Shown: positions 55,767 through 63,833 of the stretch, piece by piece
How positions within the stretch are numbered: position 1 is the stretch's first letter
How the letters are laid out: every line of letters begins with the position of its first letter
Source of the DNA: Polyangiaceae bacterium
GTDB taxonomy: Bacteria > Myxococcota_A > Polyangia > Polyangiales > Polyangiaceae
NCBI GenBank assembly: GCA_015075635.1
Contig: JABTUA010000001.1
Coordinates: 1,674,001 to 1,738,000 of the forward strand
DNA: 64,000 nt
Reading direction: 5' to 3'
The notes under the pieces: model-generated
Seen by the model: the letters and a program-made list of their open reading frames with translations, nothing else
What the model was told of the DNA's origin: nothing
Databases searched by the model: none
Made by a program: the position numbers and the translations under genes

Positions 55767-57398
55767 ATGCTGGGACGAGCCCGCTTCGGTGGCTTTTCGG
55801 CGGTCCTGCTCGTCGGGGCGTGCAGCCAGGTGCTCGGCTACGACGAGGTGGACTTCAAGGGCAGCGGTGGCGCGGCGAGCGGCGGAGCCGGCGCGACGGA
55901 CGCCTCCGCTGGCAGCGGTGGCAGCGGCGGCTCGCTCGGCGGGGCGCCGTCGGGCGGCGCTGCCGGCACGTCGCTCGGCGGCGCACCGAGCGGCGGCGCG
56001 GCCGGAGCGGGCGGCGCGGCGAGCGGCGGCGCAGCCGGAGCGGGCGGCGCGGCGAGCGGCGGCACGGCAGGAGCAGGTGGCACGCTCCCGACTGGTGGCA
56101 GCGGTGGCACGACCGCGACGGGTGGCAGCGGCGGCACGACCTCGACCGGTGGCACGACCGCGACGGGCGGCAGCGGTGGCACGACCTCGACGGGCGGCAG
56201 CGGTGGCACCACATCGACTGGTGGCAGCGGTGGCACGACCGCGACGGGTGGCAGCGGTGGCACGACCTCGACCGGTGGCACGGGCGGCGCGACCGGTGGA
56301 AGTGGCGGCACCGGTGGCAGCTGCACCGGCGGGGTGGTCGAAAAGACCATCACCGCGAGCGGCAGCCCAGGAGGCTCGCCGATCTACGGCGCAGTGATGC
56401 CGAGCGGCGATACGGCCATCGCCTGGATGAGCGGCGGGAACATCTACGTGACGCGGGTGAACGCCGCGGGCACTCGCCTCGGCACGGACTACAGCGTACC
56501 GGGCCTGCACGTCCACGGCTTCACCGCCACGACCGACGGCTACGCCATGCTCGTCGCGCGGAGCCCCGATCACCTCTACTTCGTGAAGCTCAACACGAGC
56601 GGCGCCGTCGTGGTGGACAAGGATCTGATCGGCGGCTGCAACCAGGCGACGATCGGCTGCGAGTGGTACAGCTACTCCAGCACCTTCGCCGCCGAGGGCG
56701 GACGCCTCCACTTCAAGGGCAGCGGCTACACCGCGTACTTCCCCATCTACCGGCGCTGGCCCGACAACATCGCCCACACCGGCGACACGCTCCGGCACCT
56801 GGACCTCTCCGGCAACGCCGGTACGGGCAGCGTCGCCGGCTGGGGCTGGGGCTGTAGCCACTCGCTGGACCTGCGCCTGGCGCAGAACGGCACCACCGTC
56901 GGTCCGGTGTGTCTCTCGGACTGCTACGCCTCGAAGTCCATCCTCTGGGCCGACAGCAAGGTCATCTCCAGCGAGCCGAGCGGCAACTGCGCCGGCACCA
57001 GCGGCGCCGCCCTCGGCGGTTTCGTCTCGGTCAGCGGTGGGTATTGGCTGTCCTACGTCTCGCCCGAGGGACGGCCCAACAAGGACATCGCGGTGGCGAA
57101 GCTCAACACCGCCGGCAACGTCTCGACCAAAGTCTGGCTCACCAGCAACTCGGTGGACGACGACTCGGCGCACCTGGTCGCGTTCAAGGGCGGCCTGCTC
57201 GCCGCCTGGCGCACCGGCACGACGCGCACGCTCCAGGAGCTGGACATCACGACCGGCAACCCGGTCGGCGCGCCGGTCACCACCACCAGCGCCTTCCGCG
57301 CCAAGGACGACTTCTTCGCGTACCCGAACGGCGACGCCGGCTGGGTCTACGCGAGCGGCGCGAACCTGATTCTGGCCCGGTATTCCAAGTGCCCGTGA
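55767..57398 (+). CDS. Gly/Ser/Thr-rich lipoprotein with minisatellite linker
   Basis: A 543-aa exported protein. The signal ends in VLLVGAC, a lipobox. Residues ~32-190 are a Gly/Ala/Ser/Thr linker with a run of TGGSGGTTA/S units (109-168). The mature C-terminal ~350 residues are beta-rich with repeated motifs such as NAAGTRLGTDYSV and LNTAGNVSTKVWL, probably a beta-propeller. It has no recognised family; this lipoprotein architecture is common in myxobacterial envelopes. ATG at 55767 follows the nearest Met; an upstream GTG/ATG in frame is possible. It ends 45 bases before the tRNA-Asn gene. Confidence 0.78.
   Translation: MLGRARFGGFSAVLLVGACSQVLGYDEVDFKGSGGAASGGAGATDASAGSGGSGGSLGGAPSGGAAGTSLGGAPSGGAAGAGGAASGGAAGAGGAASGGTAGAGGTLPTGGSGGTTATGGSGGTTSTGGTTATGGSGGTTSTGGSGGTTSTGGSGGTTATGGSGGTTSTGGTGGATGGSGGTGGSCTGGVVEKTITASGSPGGSPIYGAVMPSGDTAIAWMSGGNIYVTRVNAAGTRLGTDYSVPGLHVHGFTATTDGYAMLVARSPDHLYFVKLNTSGAVVVDKDLIGGCNQATIGCEWYSYSSTFAAEGGRLHFKGSGYTAYFPIYRRWPDNIAHTGDTLRHLDLSGNAGTGSVAGWGWGCSHSLDLRLAQNGTTVGPVCLSDCYASKSILWADSKVISSEPSGNCAGTSGAALGGFVSVSGGYWLSYVSPEGRPNKDIAVAKLNTAGNVSTKVWLTSNSVDDDSAHLVAFKGGLLAAWRTGTTRTLQELDITTGNPVGAPVTTTSAFRAKDDFFAYPNGDAGWVYASGANLILARYSKCP
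56091..56270 (+). repeat. In-frame 27-bp minisatellite, six full units and one 18-bp unit
   Basis: Units of 27 bases start at 56091, 56118, 56163, 56190, 56217 and 56244, encoding TGGSGGTTA or TGGSGGTTS, with a shortened 18-base unit at 56145-56162. Variation is mainly at third codon positions, so the repeat is ancient enough to have drifted or is selected for protein. The short unit shows that in-frame deletion has happened. Confidence 0.9.
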
Positions 57399-57405
57399 TT
57401 GCGCT

Positions 57406-57432
57406 TGACGAAGGGGCCCCCCTGAATACCCT
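57406..57432 (+). promoter_or_regulatory. Likely promoter of tRNA-Asn
   Basis: TTGACG (57406-57411) and TACCCT (57427-57432) are separated by 15 bases, slightly short but with a perfect -35 core. Transcription would begin near 57439, about 5 bases before the mature tRNA. It lies directly after the stop of the lipoprotein gene. Confidence 0.45.
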
Positions 57433-57443
57433 TACGGCCCCAT

Positions 57444-57519
57444 TCCAGCTTAGCTCAGTCGGTAGAGCAGGCGGCTGTTAACCGCCGGGTCCCTGGTTCG
57501 AGTCCAGGAGCTGGAGCCA
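57444..57519 (+). tRNA. tRNA-Asn (anticodon GTT)
   Basis: A full cloverleaf is visible. The acceptor stem is TCCAGCT (57444-57450) with AGCTGGA (57509-57515), followed by G and an encoded CCA (57517-57519). The D arm is GCTC/GAGC, the anticodon stem GGCGG/CCGCC with loop CTGTTAA (anticodon GTT at 57477-57479), and the T arm CCTGG/CCAGG with TTCGAGT. The 3' end is followed by an AbiEi-like antitoxin relic, as often near integration targets, but no attachment-site duplicate was found in this window. Confidence 0.97.
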
Positions 57520-57595
57520 CTTTCGAGTCGGCGCTAGAGCCGCTGTTCGAGCGCGTGCTTGAAGGCCTCGGGTGAGGCGTAGGTGCGAGGTGACT

Positions 57596-57859
57596 TCATG
57601 CGCCGAGGCCTCCGAAGGGCGCGAGCCCGCGCTCGACCTCGGCGATGTCTTCACGCCCGACGAGGCCGCGACGGATCGCCTGCAGCGTCGCCTGCCGGAG
57701 CAGCTCCGGCGAGAGCCCCTCGTGCGCGCAGTGGATCAGCGTGCGACGTGGGGTGGTGATCGGCACTGCACCGAACCATGCGTCCCTGGTGCAGGGCGCC
57801 TTCAAACTTGCCGAAAGTGAAGGCTTCTCGCCCCGGGGCCCACGCCGGCATGACCTCAC
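57596..57859 (-). pseudogene. C-terminal remnant of an AbiEi-like antitoxin
   Basis: On the minus strand, residues like GAVPITTPRRTLIHCAHEGL and LLRQATLQAIRRGLVGREDI match the C-terminal part of AbiEi-type IV antitoxins, where a 'TTPxRTLxDxA' motif is followed by helical 'RxGLV'. The N-terminal winged helix is missing, an in-frame stop lies just upstream (57872-57874), and no AbiEii toxin gene is nearby. It therefore looks like a truncated relic. The rest of the 506-base stretch 57520-58025 holds no other gene that I can support. Confidence 0.5.
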
Positions 57860-58025
57860 TCTCCTTTCGGATCATCGCCGTCCTGCTCTTGAACCGAGCC
57901 GACGCCACGGCTCGTCGAGGGCGGCGACCGCGCACCAGGCGCTGTCGGTTCGTCCTGCCATGGAGCAGCGTGATGAGCTCGAAGGCTACCGCTCGCGGGA
58001 GCTTCGCGCAGAGCGGAGGCTCGGC

Positions 58026-58766
58026 GTGAACGCACGCAGGGGCAGGGACCAGCGCGTGAGCGCGATCCTCGACGAGCTTCGCGGCAAGGGCAGCGCGCGC
58101 GACCGGGCGGGCATGGCGCGCTACGGCATCAACGTGGAGAACGCCTTCGGCGTGTCGGTCTGCGAGCTGCGCAAGGTCGCCAAGCGCCTCGGTCGGGACC
58201 ACGAGCTGGCGCTCGCGCTGTGGGCGACCGGGAACCACGAAGCGCGGCTGCTGGCGTGCTTCGTCGACGAGCCGGCGGCGGTCACCGCGGCGCAGATGGA
58301 GGCCTGGGCCAGCGACTTCGACTCGTGGGACGTCTGCGACCAGGCGACGACGAGCCTCTTCGACCGGACCCAGCACGCCTGGCCCAAGGCGACCGAGTGG
58401 GCCAGGCGAGACGAGGAGTGGGTCAAGCGCGCCGGCTTCGCGCTGATGGCAGGGCTCGCCGTCCACGACGAGACCGCCGCGAATCGAGCCTTCGTTACGC
58501 TCCTGCCGTTGATCGAGCGGGGCGCGTTCGACGAGCGCAACTTCGTCAAGAAGGCCGTCAACTGGGCGCTGCGCAACATCGGCAAGCGCAGCCGGCCGCT
58601 GAACACGGCCGCCGTGGCGCGCGCGCGGCGGATCCTCGCGATCGCGAACGAGCGCGCCGCCGGCGGGCGGGGCGGCGATCCGGCGGCGCGCGCAGCCCGC
58701 TGGGTCGCGACCGACGCCATCCGGGAGCTCACCTCCCCGAAGGTCCGAGCGCGCCTCGCGGTTTGA
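58026..58766 (+). CDS. AlkD-like DNA alkylation repair (HEAT-repeat) protein
   Basis: A 246-aa all-helical protein. Repeats resembling HEAT units run from [12 protein letters not shown] through [26 protein letters not shown] to the family's [15 protein letters not shown] and [15 protein letters not shown]. AlkD enzymes remove bulky alkylated bases such as 3-methyladenine or 7-methylguanine without base flipping. The GTG at 58026 has GGAGG 6 bases upstream, which supports this start over upstream alternatives. The promoter of arsR overlaps its 3' end. Confidence 0.85.
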   Translation: MNARRGRDQRVSAILDELRGKGSARDRAGMARYGINVENAFGVSVCELRKVAKRLGRDHELALALWATGNHEARLLACFVDEPAAVTAAQMEAWASDFDSWDVCDQATTSLFDRTQHAWPKATEWARRDEEWVKRAGFALMAGLAVHDETAANRAFVTLLPLIERGAFDERNFVKKAVNWALRNIGKRSRPLNTAAVARARRILAIANERAAGGRGGDPAARAARWVATDAIRELTSPKVRARLAV

Positions 58767-58802
58767 CGGGGTGCCCCGAGTGAGCTATCGTCAATCTACG
58801 AT
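58763..58802 (+). promoter_or_regulatory. arsR promoter with operator palindrome across the start codon
   Basis: TTGACG (58763-58768) and TATCGT (58786-58791) are 17 bases apart. A perfect ATCGT...ACGAT inverted repeat (58787-58791 and 58798-58802) overlaps the -10 box and runs into the ATG at 58801. RNA would begin near 58797-58798, so the message is almost leaderless and has no Shine-Dalgarno sequence. The palindrome is the probable ArsR operator; binding there would block the polymerase. The -35 box lies inside the end of the AlkD-like gene. Confidence 0.6.
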
Positions 58803-59133
58803 GAACGCTGAAGCCTGCTGTCCGCCGGCGGACGAAGAGGCGGATCTCCGCCCCATCGAGGGCGGGGAGGCCGACGAGGAGCTGGCGAGCCTCGCCAAGG
58901 CGCTCGGACATCCGGCGCGGGTCAAGATCCTCCGCATCCTCGTGCGCAAGAACGCGTGCATCTGCGGCGACATCGTCGAGGAGCTGCCGCTCGCGCAATC
59001 CACCGTCTCGCAGCACCTGAAGGTGCTCAAGGAGGCCGGGCTGATCCGCGGCGACGTGGACGGTCCTCGGGTCTGCTACTGCATCGAGCCCCGCGCGCTG
59101 CGCCGCCTGAAGGCGCTGATCGGGGGCCTGTGA
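58801..59133 (+). CDS. arsR: ArsR-family arsenic-responsive repressor
   Basis: A 110-aa winged-helix repressor. The arsenite-binding site is CICGDI at about residues 59-64 (C-x-C) in the recognition region, followed by the DNA-binding helix [19 protein letters not shown]. Two extra Cys near the N-terminus (EACCPP) and a third at CYC near the end could add metal ligands. It would bind the palindrome at its own start and release it with As(III). The first gene of arsR-arsD-arsM-sigZ. Confidence 0.92.
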   Translation: MNAEACCPPADEEADLRPIEGGEADEELASLAKALGHPARVKILRILVRKNACICGDIVEELPLAQSTVSQHLKVLKEAGLIRGDVDGPRVCYCIEPRALRRLKALIGGL

Positions 59134-59150
59134 CCTCGAAAGGAAACCCC

Positions 59151-59546
59151 ATGTCCGTGACCATCCGCGTGTTCGATCCCGCCCTCTGCTGCTCCACCGG
59201 CGTCTGCGGACCGAGCGTCGATCCCGAGCTCGCCCGCTTCGCCGCGGACGTCGATTGGCTTCAAAAGCAGGGCGTGAGCGTCGAGCGCTTCAACCTCGCG
59301 CAGCAGCCAGGCGCGTTCGCCGAGACGCCTGCGGTGAAGGCGGCGCACGAGCGGGGGACCGAGGTGCTCCCGCTCGTGCTGGTCGGGGATCGCATCGCCG
59401 TCGAGGGCGCCTACCCGTCCCGCGAGACGCTCGCGGCCTTGGCGGGCGTCGTGGTGCGGAAGCTCGAGGCGGCGCCGGCAGCGCAGACTGGCTGCTGCGG
59501 ACCGAGCACGGGGACCCAGGCGAAGCCGAAATCGGGCTGCTGCTGA
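59151..59546 (+). CDS. arsD: Arsenic metallochaperone/regulator ArsD
   Basis: ArsD carries As(III) to the ArsA ATPase and can act as a weak repressor. The 131-aa product has the essential Cys12-Cys13-Cys18-type site as CC-x4-C (ALCCSTGVCGPS, Cys13, 14 and 19) and a Cys-rich C-terminus (TGCCGPS, SGCC). AAAGGA lies 7 bases before the ATG. No arsA or arsB is in this window, so it may serve ArsM or a pump encoded elsewhere, or act as regulator. It follows arsR by 17 bases. Confidence 0.9.
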   Translation: MSVTIRVFDPALCCSTGVCGPSVDPELARFAADVDWLQKQGVSVERFNLAQQPGAFAETPAVKAAHERGTEVLPLVLVGDRIAVEGAYPSRETLAALAGVVVRKLEAAPAAQTGCCGPSTGTQAKPKSGCC

Positions 59547-59603
59547 GGGCAAGCTGCGTCCTTTCGTTCCGGTCCCCGTCATCGGGGTGTGGAGGCCATG
59601 AAG

Positions 59604-60434
59604 ATGAACGAACAGAGCAAGGATCAGGTCCGCGCGGCCGTGCGCGAGCAGTATGGAAACATCGCGCGCGGGGCGAGCAGCGGGTGCTGCGCGCCGGGGA
59701 CCTGCGGGCCGGGCGCGGAGGCGAGCCTCGGGCTCGGCTACTCCGCGGAGGATCTGGCCGCGGTGCCGGAGGGCGCGAACATGGGGCTCGGCTGCGGCAA
59801 CCCTCAGGCCATCGCCGCGCTCCGGGCGGGGGAGACGGTGCTCGACCTCGGAGCGGGCGGGGGCTTCGACTGCTTCCTCGCCGCCAGGCAGGTGGGCCCG
59901 AGCGGGCGCGTCATCGGCGTCGACATGACCGCCGACATGGTGGCGAAGGCGCGCGTCAACGCCCAGAAGCTCGAGGCGAAGAACGTCGAGTTCCGACTGG
60001 GTGAGATCGAGCACCTGCCGGTCGCCGACGGGACGGTGGACGTCATCCTGTCCAACTGCGTGATCAACCTGAGCCCGGACAAGCGCGCGGTCTTCCAGGA
60101 CGCCTTTCGCGTGCTGAAGCCGGGCGGGCGCTTGGCGATCTCGGACGTGGTGATGATCAAGGAGCTGCCCGAGGCTCTCCAGAACGACGTGCTCGCGCTC
60201 ACGGGCTGCGTGGCCGGCGCGGCGAGCGTCGAGACCATCGGGGCGCTCTTGCGCGTGGCCGGCTTCGAGGGCATCCGCGTCGAGGTGAAGGCGGGGAGCC
60301 GGGAGTTCATCCGCGAGTGGATGCCCGGGTCGGGCGTCGAGGACTACATCGCGTCGGCGACCATCGAAGCGGTGAAGCCCGGAGGCCAGGCGTGCTGCGG
60401 ACCGTCGTGCTGCTCGCCGGAGCCCTCGGCGTGA
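59604..60434 (+). CDS. arsM: Arsenite S-adenosylmethionine methyltransferase
   Basis: ArsM methylates As(III) with SAM, producing volatile or less toxic forms. The 276-aa product has the SAM motif [18 protein letters not shown], and [12 protein letters not shown] with the conserved Cys, and [11 protein letters not shown] with another Cys of the arsenic site. N-terminal [13 protein letters not shown] and C-terminal [12 protein letters not shown] add Cys pairs. The ATG at 59604 has GGAGG 8 bases upstream and is preferred over the ATG at 59598. GTGA overlap joins it to sigZ. Confidence 0.93.
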   Translation: MNEQSKDQVRAAVREQYGNIARGASSGCCAPGTCGPGAEASLGLGYSAEDLAAVPEGANMGLGCGNPQAIAALRAGETVLDLGAGGGFDCFLAARQVGPSGRVIGVDMTADMVAKARVNAQKLEAKNVEFRLGEIEHLPVADGTVDVILSNCVINLSPDKRAVFQDAFRVLKPGGRLAISDVVMIKELPEALQNDVLALTGCVAGAASVETIGALLRVAGFEGIRVEVKAGSREFIREWMPGSGVEDYIASATIEAVKPGGQACCGPSCCSPEPSA

Positions 60435-61045
60435 TCGAGCCCGCACAGCGTGGCGCGTGGCGCGACCTCGAGGCCAAGCTGAGGCCGTTCGTCGCGCGCC
60501 GCGTGCGGGCCCCGGCCGACGTGGACGACGTGGTGCAGGAGGTCTTCCTGAGGATGCAACGCGGCCTCGCGGGCCTGCGCGACGAAGAGCGCTTCGGCCC
60601 GTGGGTGTACCAGATCGCGCGCAGCGCCATCGCCGACCACCAGCGCGCCGCCGCGAAGCACCGCGTCGCAGATGACCCCGCCGCCGAGGAGCGTCCCGAC
60701 GAGCTCGATCCAGACGACGACGGTGCCGTGATGCAGGAGCTTGCCAGCACCATCGCGCCGTTCGTGGCGATGCTGCCCCAGCACTACCGCGAAGCGCTGA
60801 CCCTGACCGAGCTCGAGGGGCTCACGCAGAAGCAAGCCGCCGACATGCTGGGGATCTCGCTCTCGGGGATGAAGTCTCGCGTCCAGCGCGGCCGGCGCGA
60901 GCTGCGCCGCGCGCTCGAGGACTGCTGCCACATCGCGCTCGACGCGCGGGGGCGCGTCGTGTCCTGCGAGCCGCGGCCCGACGGAAAGCTGCCTGCCGGC
61001 TGCTGCCAGGATGCGCCGCCTCCCCAAGCGCTGGCGCGGCCGTAG
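60431..61045 (+). CDS. sigZ: ECF-type RNA polymerase sigma factor SigZ
   Basis: A 204-aa sigma factor. Region 2 has [17 protein letters not shown], and region 4 has [40 protein letters not shown]. The C-terminus carries [15 protein letters not shown] and a further GCC, a Cys-rich tail typical of SigZ. In this operon the tail might sense a thiophilic metalloid, which is inference. The GTG overlaps the arsM stop (GTGA). No anti-sigma gene is next to it. Confidence 0.88.
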   Translation: MIEPAQRGAWRDLEAKLRPFVARRVRAPADVDDVVQEVFLRMQRGLAGLRDEERFGPWVYQIARSAIADHQRAAAKHRVADDPAAEERPDELDPDDDGAVMQELASTIAPFVAMLPQHYREALTLTELEGLTQKQAADMLGISLSGMKSRVQRGRRELRRALEDCCHIALDARGRVVSCEPRPDGKLPAGCCQDAPPPQALARP

Positions 61046-61075
61046 GGGGCGTCCCTAGTTCGGTGGGCGACGAGG

Positions 61076-61129
61076 CTGCTCGATACGAGCCGCTCGGCGG
61101 TCAGCCGAGCCCCGGGATCACTCGAGCAG
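61076..61129. repeat. Nested inverted repeat downstream of sigZ
   Basis: An outer pair CTGCTCGA (61076-61083) and TCGAGCAG (61122-61129) encloses a perfect inner stem GCTCGGC (61092-61098) and GCCGAGC (61104-61110) with a 5-base loop. It lies 31 bases after the sigZ stop and could act as an RNA hairpin, but there is no T-tract, so it is not called a classical terminator. Confidence 0.6.
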
Positions 61130-61266
61130 TCTTGCCATGATCAGATCACGTTCCGCCACTGACAGGCGAGTGCGAATGCCGGCCGGGACCGGCGCCGGCC
61201 GTTTCGACGGAACGGAAGAGTCGCGTGGCGTTGGCGGCCGCCAGCGGAGCGCGAATAGGGACACCC

Positions 61267-61641
61267 CGTAGCGACGGGCGAGCCGGGCAGGGGGAGCGCG
61301 CGGCGCCGAAGCGCGCGCCGAAGCGCACGCCGAAGCGCACGCTGAAGCGCACGCCGAAGCGCACGCTGAAGCGCACGCTGAACCGCACGCTGAAGCGCAC
61401 GCTGAACCGCACGCCGAAGCGCACGCTGAAGCGCACGCCGAAGCGCACGCTGAACCGCACACTTCGCTGGCGTGAGGGAGCGCGCCTTCGTCAAGCTGTG
61501 GCGCGTCCGGCGTGTCGTAGCGACGGGCGAGCCGGGCAGGGGGCGCGCGCCGAAGCGCACGCTGAAGCGCGCGCCGAAGCGCACGCTGAAGCGCACGCTG
61601 AACCGCACACTTCGCTGGCGTGAGGGAGCGCGCCTTCGTCA
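61267..61641. repeat. Non-coding repeat block: direct repeats around 12-bp tandem arrays
   Basis: A 28-base sequence occurs at 61267-61294 and again at 61516-61543. A 53-base sequence occurs at 61441-61493 and 61589-61641. Between the members of each unit lie runs of a 12-base unit like AAGCGCACGCTG or AAGCGCACGCCG, about 13 copies in the first and 5 in the second. The second unit ends exactly at the stop of the cysteine desulfurase gene. The whole 61046-61638 stretch (593 bases) shows no supported gene; long open frames through it are repeats in all readings. Confidence 0.85.
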
Positions 61642-62781
61642 GCTCTCGACGCTTCGTCGCCAGGATCTCGCTAGAGCGTCCGCCGCCCGCGCGACGTCGT
61701 CGGCGCTCGTGCCTCGCCCGAGCGTCAAGCGCACCGAGCCCAGGGCGTCCGGGGGAGCGACGCCCATCGCGAGGATCACTGCCGAAGCGCTCTCGTGGCC
61801 TTCGTGGCACGCCGAGCCGGTGGACGCGGCGATCTCCGGCGCGCCGGCGAGCACGGCGTTCCCCGACACGCGCGGGAAGCGGACGTTGAGGGTGTTCGGC
61901 AGGCGGAGCTCGCGGTGGCCGGAGAGCGCGAGGCCGGGGACGGCGCGCTCGAGGCGGCTCCACAGCTCGTCGCGCAGCGCCGTCATGCGCAGCGCCGACT
62001 CGTGAAGGTCGCGCCCGACCGCTTCGCACGCGGCGCCGAGCCCGACGATGGATGCCACGTTCTCGGTTCCCGGTCGCAGCCCGCGCTCGTGGCCCGCGCC
62101 GAGCACGAGCGGCACCAGCGGCGTGCCGCGCTTCACGTACAGAGCGCCGACGCCCTTGGGCGCGTAGAGCTTGTGGCCGGCGACGGAGAGCAGATCGACG
62201 TCGAGCTCGCGGACACGCACTGGGACCTTGCCCAGGGACTGCGCGGCGTCGCTGTGAACGAGGGCGCCCGCGGCGTGCGCGAGGCGGGCCACCTCCGCGA
62301 CCGGCTGGAGCACTCCGGTCTCGTTGTTCGAGTGCATGATGGTGACCAGCGCCGTGTCGGCGTCGATGGCTCGCTCGGCGTCGGCGACCCGGGCTCGGCC
62401 TTCGCCGTCTACGCCGAGGCGGGTGGCGCGCCAGCCGTGCTGCTCCAGCCAAGCGCAGGGGCGCGCGGTCGCGGGATGCTCGATGACCGTGGTGACGACG
62501 CCGCGCCTCCGCTCGAGCGCCTCGCAAACGCCCCGGATGGCGAGGTTGTTGGCCTCGGTGCCGCCGGAGGTGAACACCACCTCGTCCGCGTCGCAGCCGA
62601 GGAGCACGGCCACCTGCTCTCGCGCGCGCGCCACCACGCTGCTCGTCCGAGCGCCGTACACGTGGCTGCTCGACGGGTTTCCGAAGTGCTCCCGCAGGTA
62701 GGGCAGCATCGCCTCGACGACCTCGGGCAGGAGCGGCGTCGTGGCGTTGTGGTCGAGGTAGATGGGAGCCACGTCGAGCAC
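61639..62781 (-). CDS. Cysteine desulfurase (NifS/IscS family)
   Basis: A PLP enzyme that takes sulfur from cysteine for Fe-S clusters or thio-cofactors. The N-terminus IYLDHNATTPLLPEV is canonical. The PLP Lys is in VAGHKLYAPKGVG, preceded by HSDAAQSLGKVPV, and the active-site Cys is in TGSACHEG. The 380-aa length matches the NifS group. The start is GTG at 62781, or GTG at 62772. No IscU, IscA or regulator gene lies next to it, and its stop is the end of the repeat block. The group (NifS or IscS) is not resolved. Confidence 0.9.
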   Translation of the reverse strand: MLDVAPIYLDHNATTPLLPEVVEAMLPYLREHFGNPSSSHVYGARTSSVVARAREQVAVLLGCDADEVVFTSGGTEANNLAIRGVCEALERRRGVVTTVIEHPATARPCAWLEQHGWRATRLGVDGEGRARVADAERAIDADTALVTIMHSNNETGVLQPVAEVARLAHAAGALVHSDAAQSLGKVPVRVRELDVDLLSVAGHKLYAPKGVGALYVKRGTPLVPLVLGAGHERGLRPGTENVASIVGLGAACEAVGRDLHESALRMTALRDELWSRLERAVPGLALSGHRELRLPNTLNVRFPRVSGNAVLAGAPEIAASTGSACHEGHESASAVILAMGVAPPDALGSVRLTLGRGTSADDVARAADALARSWRRSVES

Positions 62782-62839
62782 GGTAAAATGAGAGCGAGCC
62801 GGCGCGCGAGCACCGGCTCACCCTGCCGTCAGCGGCTTC

Positions 62840-63223
62840 TCACCAGCGTCCGCCGCGATCGCCGCGATCGCCGCGTCCGCCGCGATCGCCCCCGCGACCC
62901 CCACCGCCGCCACCACCCCCACCGCCGCCGCGTCCACCGCGGAAGCCACCGCCGCCGCCGCCACCGCCGCCACCGCGGCGCTCCTCAGCGACGTTGACGC
63001 GCAGCGGACGGCCGTCGAGGTCTGCTCCGTTCAGCGCCTCGATCGCCTTCTGGGCGGCCTCGGCCGTCGCCATGGAGACGAAGGCGAAGCCGCGGGAGCG
63101 GCCGGTTTCGCGGTCGAGCACGAGCTTCACCTCGGCGACCTCGCCGTGCTCGGCGAAGGCGCGCTGGATCACGTCTTCGGTGGTGTGGAACGCAAGGTTG
63201 CCCACGTACAGTCGATTGCTCAT
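62840..63223 (-). CDS. Glycine-rich RRM RNA-binding protein
   Basis: A 127-aa protein with one RRM domain (~1-80). RNP2 is LYVGNL and RNP1 is RGFAFVSM, both intact; the C-terminal ~45 residues are almost only Gly, Arg and Asp. This is the cyanobacterial/myxobacterial cold-shock-type Rbp architecture, and such proteins bind single-stranded RNA. The ATG at 63223 gives MSNRLYVGN, which is the usual N-terminus. The 295-base region upstream (63224-63518) contains no gene; it would hold the leader. Confidence 0.92.
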   Translation of the reverse strand: MSNRLYVGNLAFHTTEDVIQRAFAEHGEVAEVKLVLDRETGRSRGFAFVSMATAEAAQKAIEALNGADLDGRPLRVNVAEERRGGGGGGGGGGFRGGRGGGGGGGGGGGRGGDRGGRGDRGDRGGRW

Positions 63224-63440
63224 TTTTCTGTTCTCTCGTTGCGGCTCGGGAGACGCCGGGGCGTCCATTCGACCCACCCCGAGGCGCCGCGGCCCGGGGA
63301 GGGTGGCGGCGCCAGCCGCCGCCCATTTTCGTGACCGTGCCCCGAAGAAACCGACCTTCCGCGTTCCCAGAAAAACGAGAGAGCAGTGAGCCGAGTGCCA
63401 GAGACGTTCGCGACGGCGCAGGATTTATCACGCGCTCCGG

Positions 63441-63473
63441 CCGACCGCAATCGGCCCTGGGGCCGATTGTCGG
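63441..63473. repeat. Inverted repeat in the divergent RRM/cytochrome region
   Basis: CAATCGGCCC (63448-63457) and GGGCCGATTG (63460-63469) form a perfect 10-bp stem with a 2-base loop, and CCGAC/GTCGG extends it with a bulge (63441-63473). It lies about 50 bases before the monoheme lipoprotein gene. There is no T-tract, so an operator or RNA structure is more likely than a terminator. Confidence 0.55.
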
Positions 63474-63518
63474 GCCTGCCAGGAACCGTGCTAACACGGC
63501 CCGAAAGGGAGAATTTCG

Positions 63519-63833
63519 ATGGCTTTTCGGCCGACTTGGGGGTGGGCCTTGGCGGGGGTGCTGCTCTCGGGGTGCGGTGGGGGGGCGGTCACGCCGGCCA
63601 TGCTGACCGCGGCCCAGAAGCGCTGGCCAGACGCCTCGGAGCAGTCCCTCGGGCACGGGCGCGACCTATTCGCCCAGAAGTGCAAGACCTGCCACGCCCT
63701 ACCCGCGCCGAAGGACCACTCGGCGGAGGAATGGCAGAAGCTGATGGTGAAGATGGGCAAGCTCGCGGAGCTCGACGCTTCGGGTCGCGAGGCGGTGCTG
63801 CGCTTCGTGATCGCGGCGCGGGAAGCCGAGTGA
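63519..63833 (+). CDS. Monoheme cytochrome c-like lipoprotein
   Basis: A 104-aa exported protein. The lipobox is in VLLSGC. One heme site is present, CKTCH at about residues 55-59, and a Met in the LMVKMGK stretch could be the sixth ligand. It is a small periplasmic electron carrier in all likelihood. AAGGGAG ahead of the ATG is a good ribosome site. The stop overlaps the GTG of the next gene, which has no known link to electron transport. Confidence 0.82.
   Translation: MAFRPTWGWALAGVLLSGCGGGAVTPAMLTAAQKRWPDASEQSLGHGRDLFAQKCKTCHALPAPKDHSAEEWQKLMVKMGKLAELDASGREAVLRFVIAAREAE

Noticed and set aside
61076-61129. Classical intrinsic terminator after sigZ
   Set aside because: The stem is good but there is no T-tract on either strand.
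61118-61172. IS30-like N-terminal helix (LSVAERDLIMARLL) on the minus strand
   Set aside because: Too short, followed at once by a stop, and without other transposase motifs or terminal repeats.
61304-61611. CRISPR array
   Set aside because: The 12-base units are contiguous with no unique spacers and no cas genes are present.
61225-61623. Lys/Arg/Thr repeat protein encoded by the 12-bp array
   Set aside because: All frames are open through the array, no ribosome site or conserved part exists, and the unit is better read as a DNA repeat.
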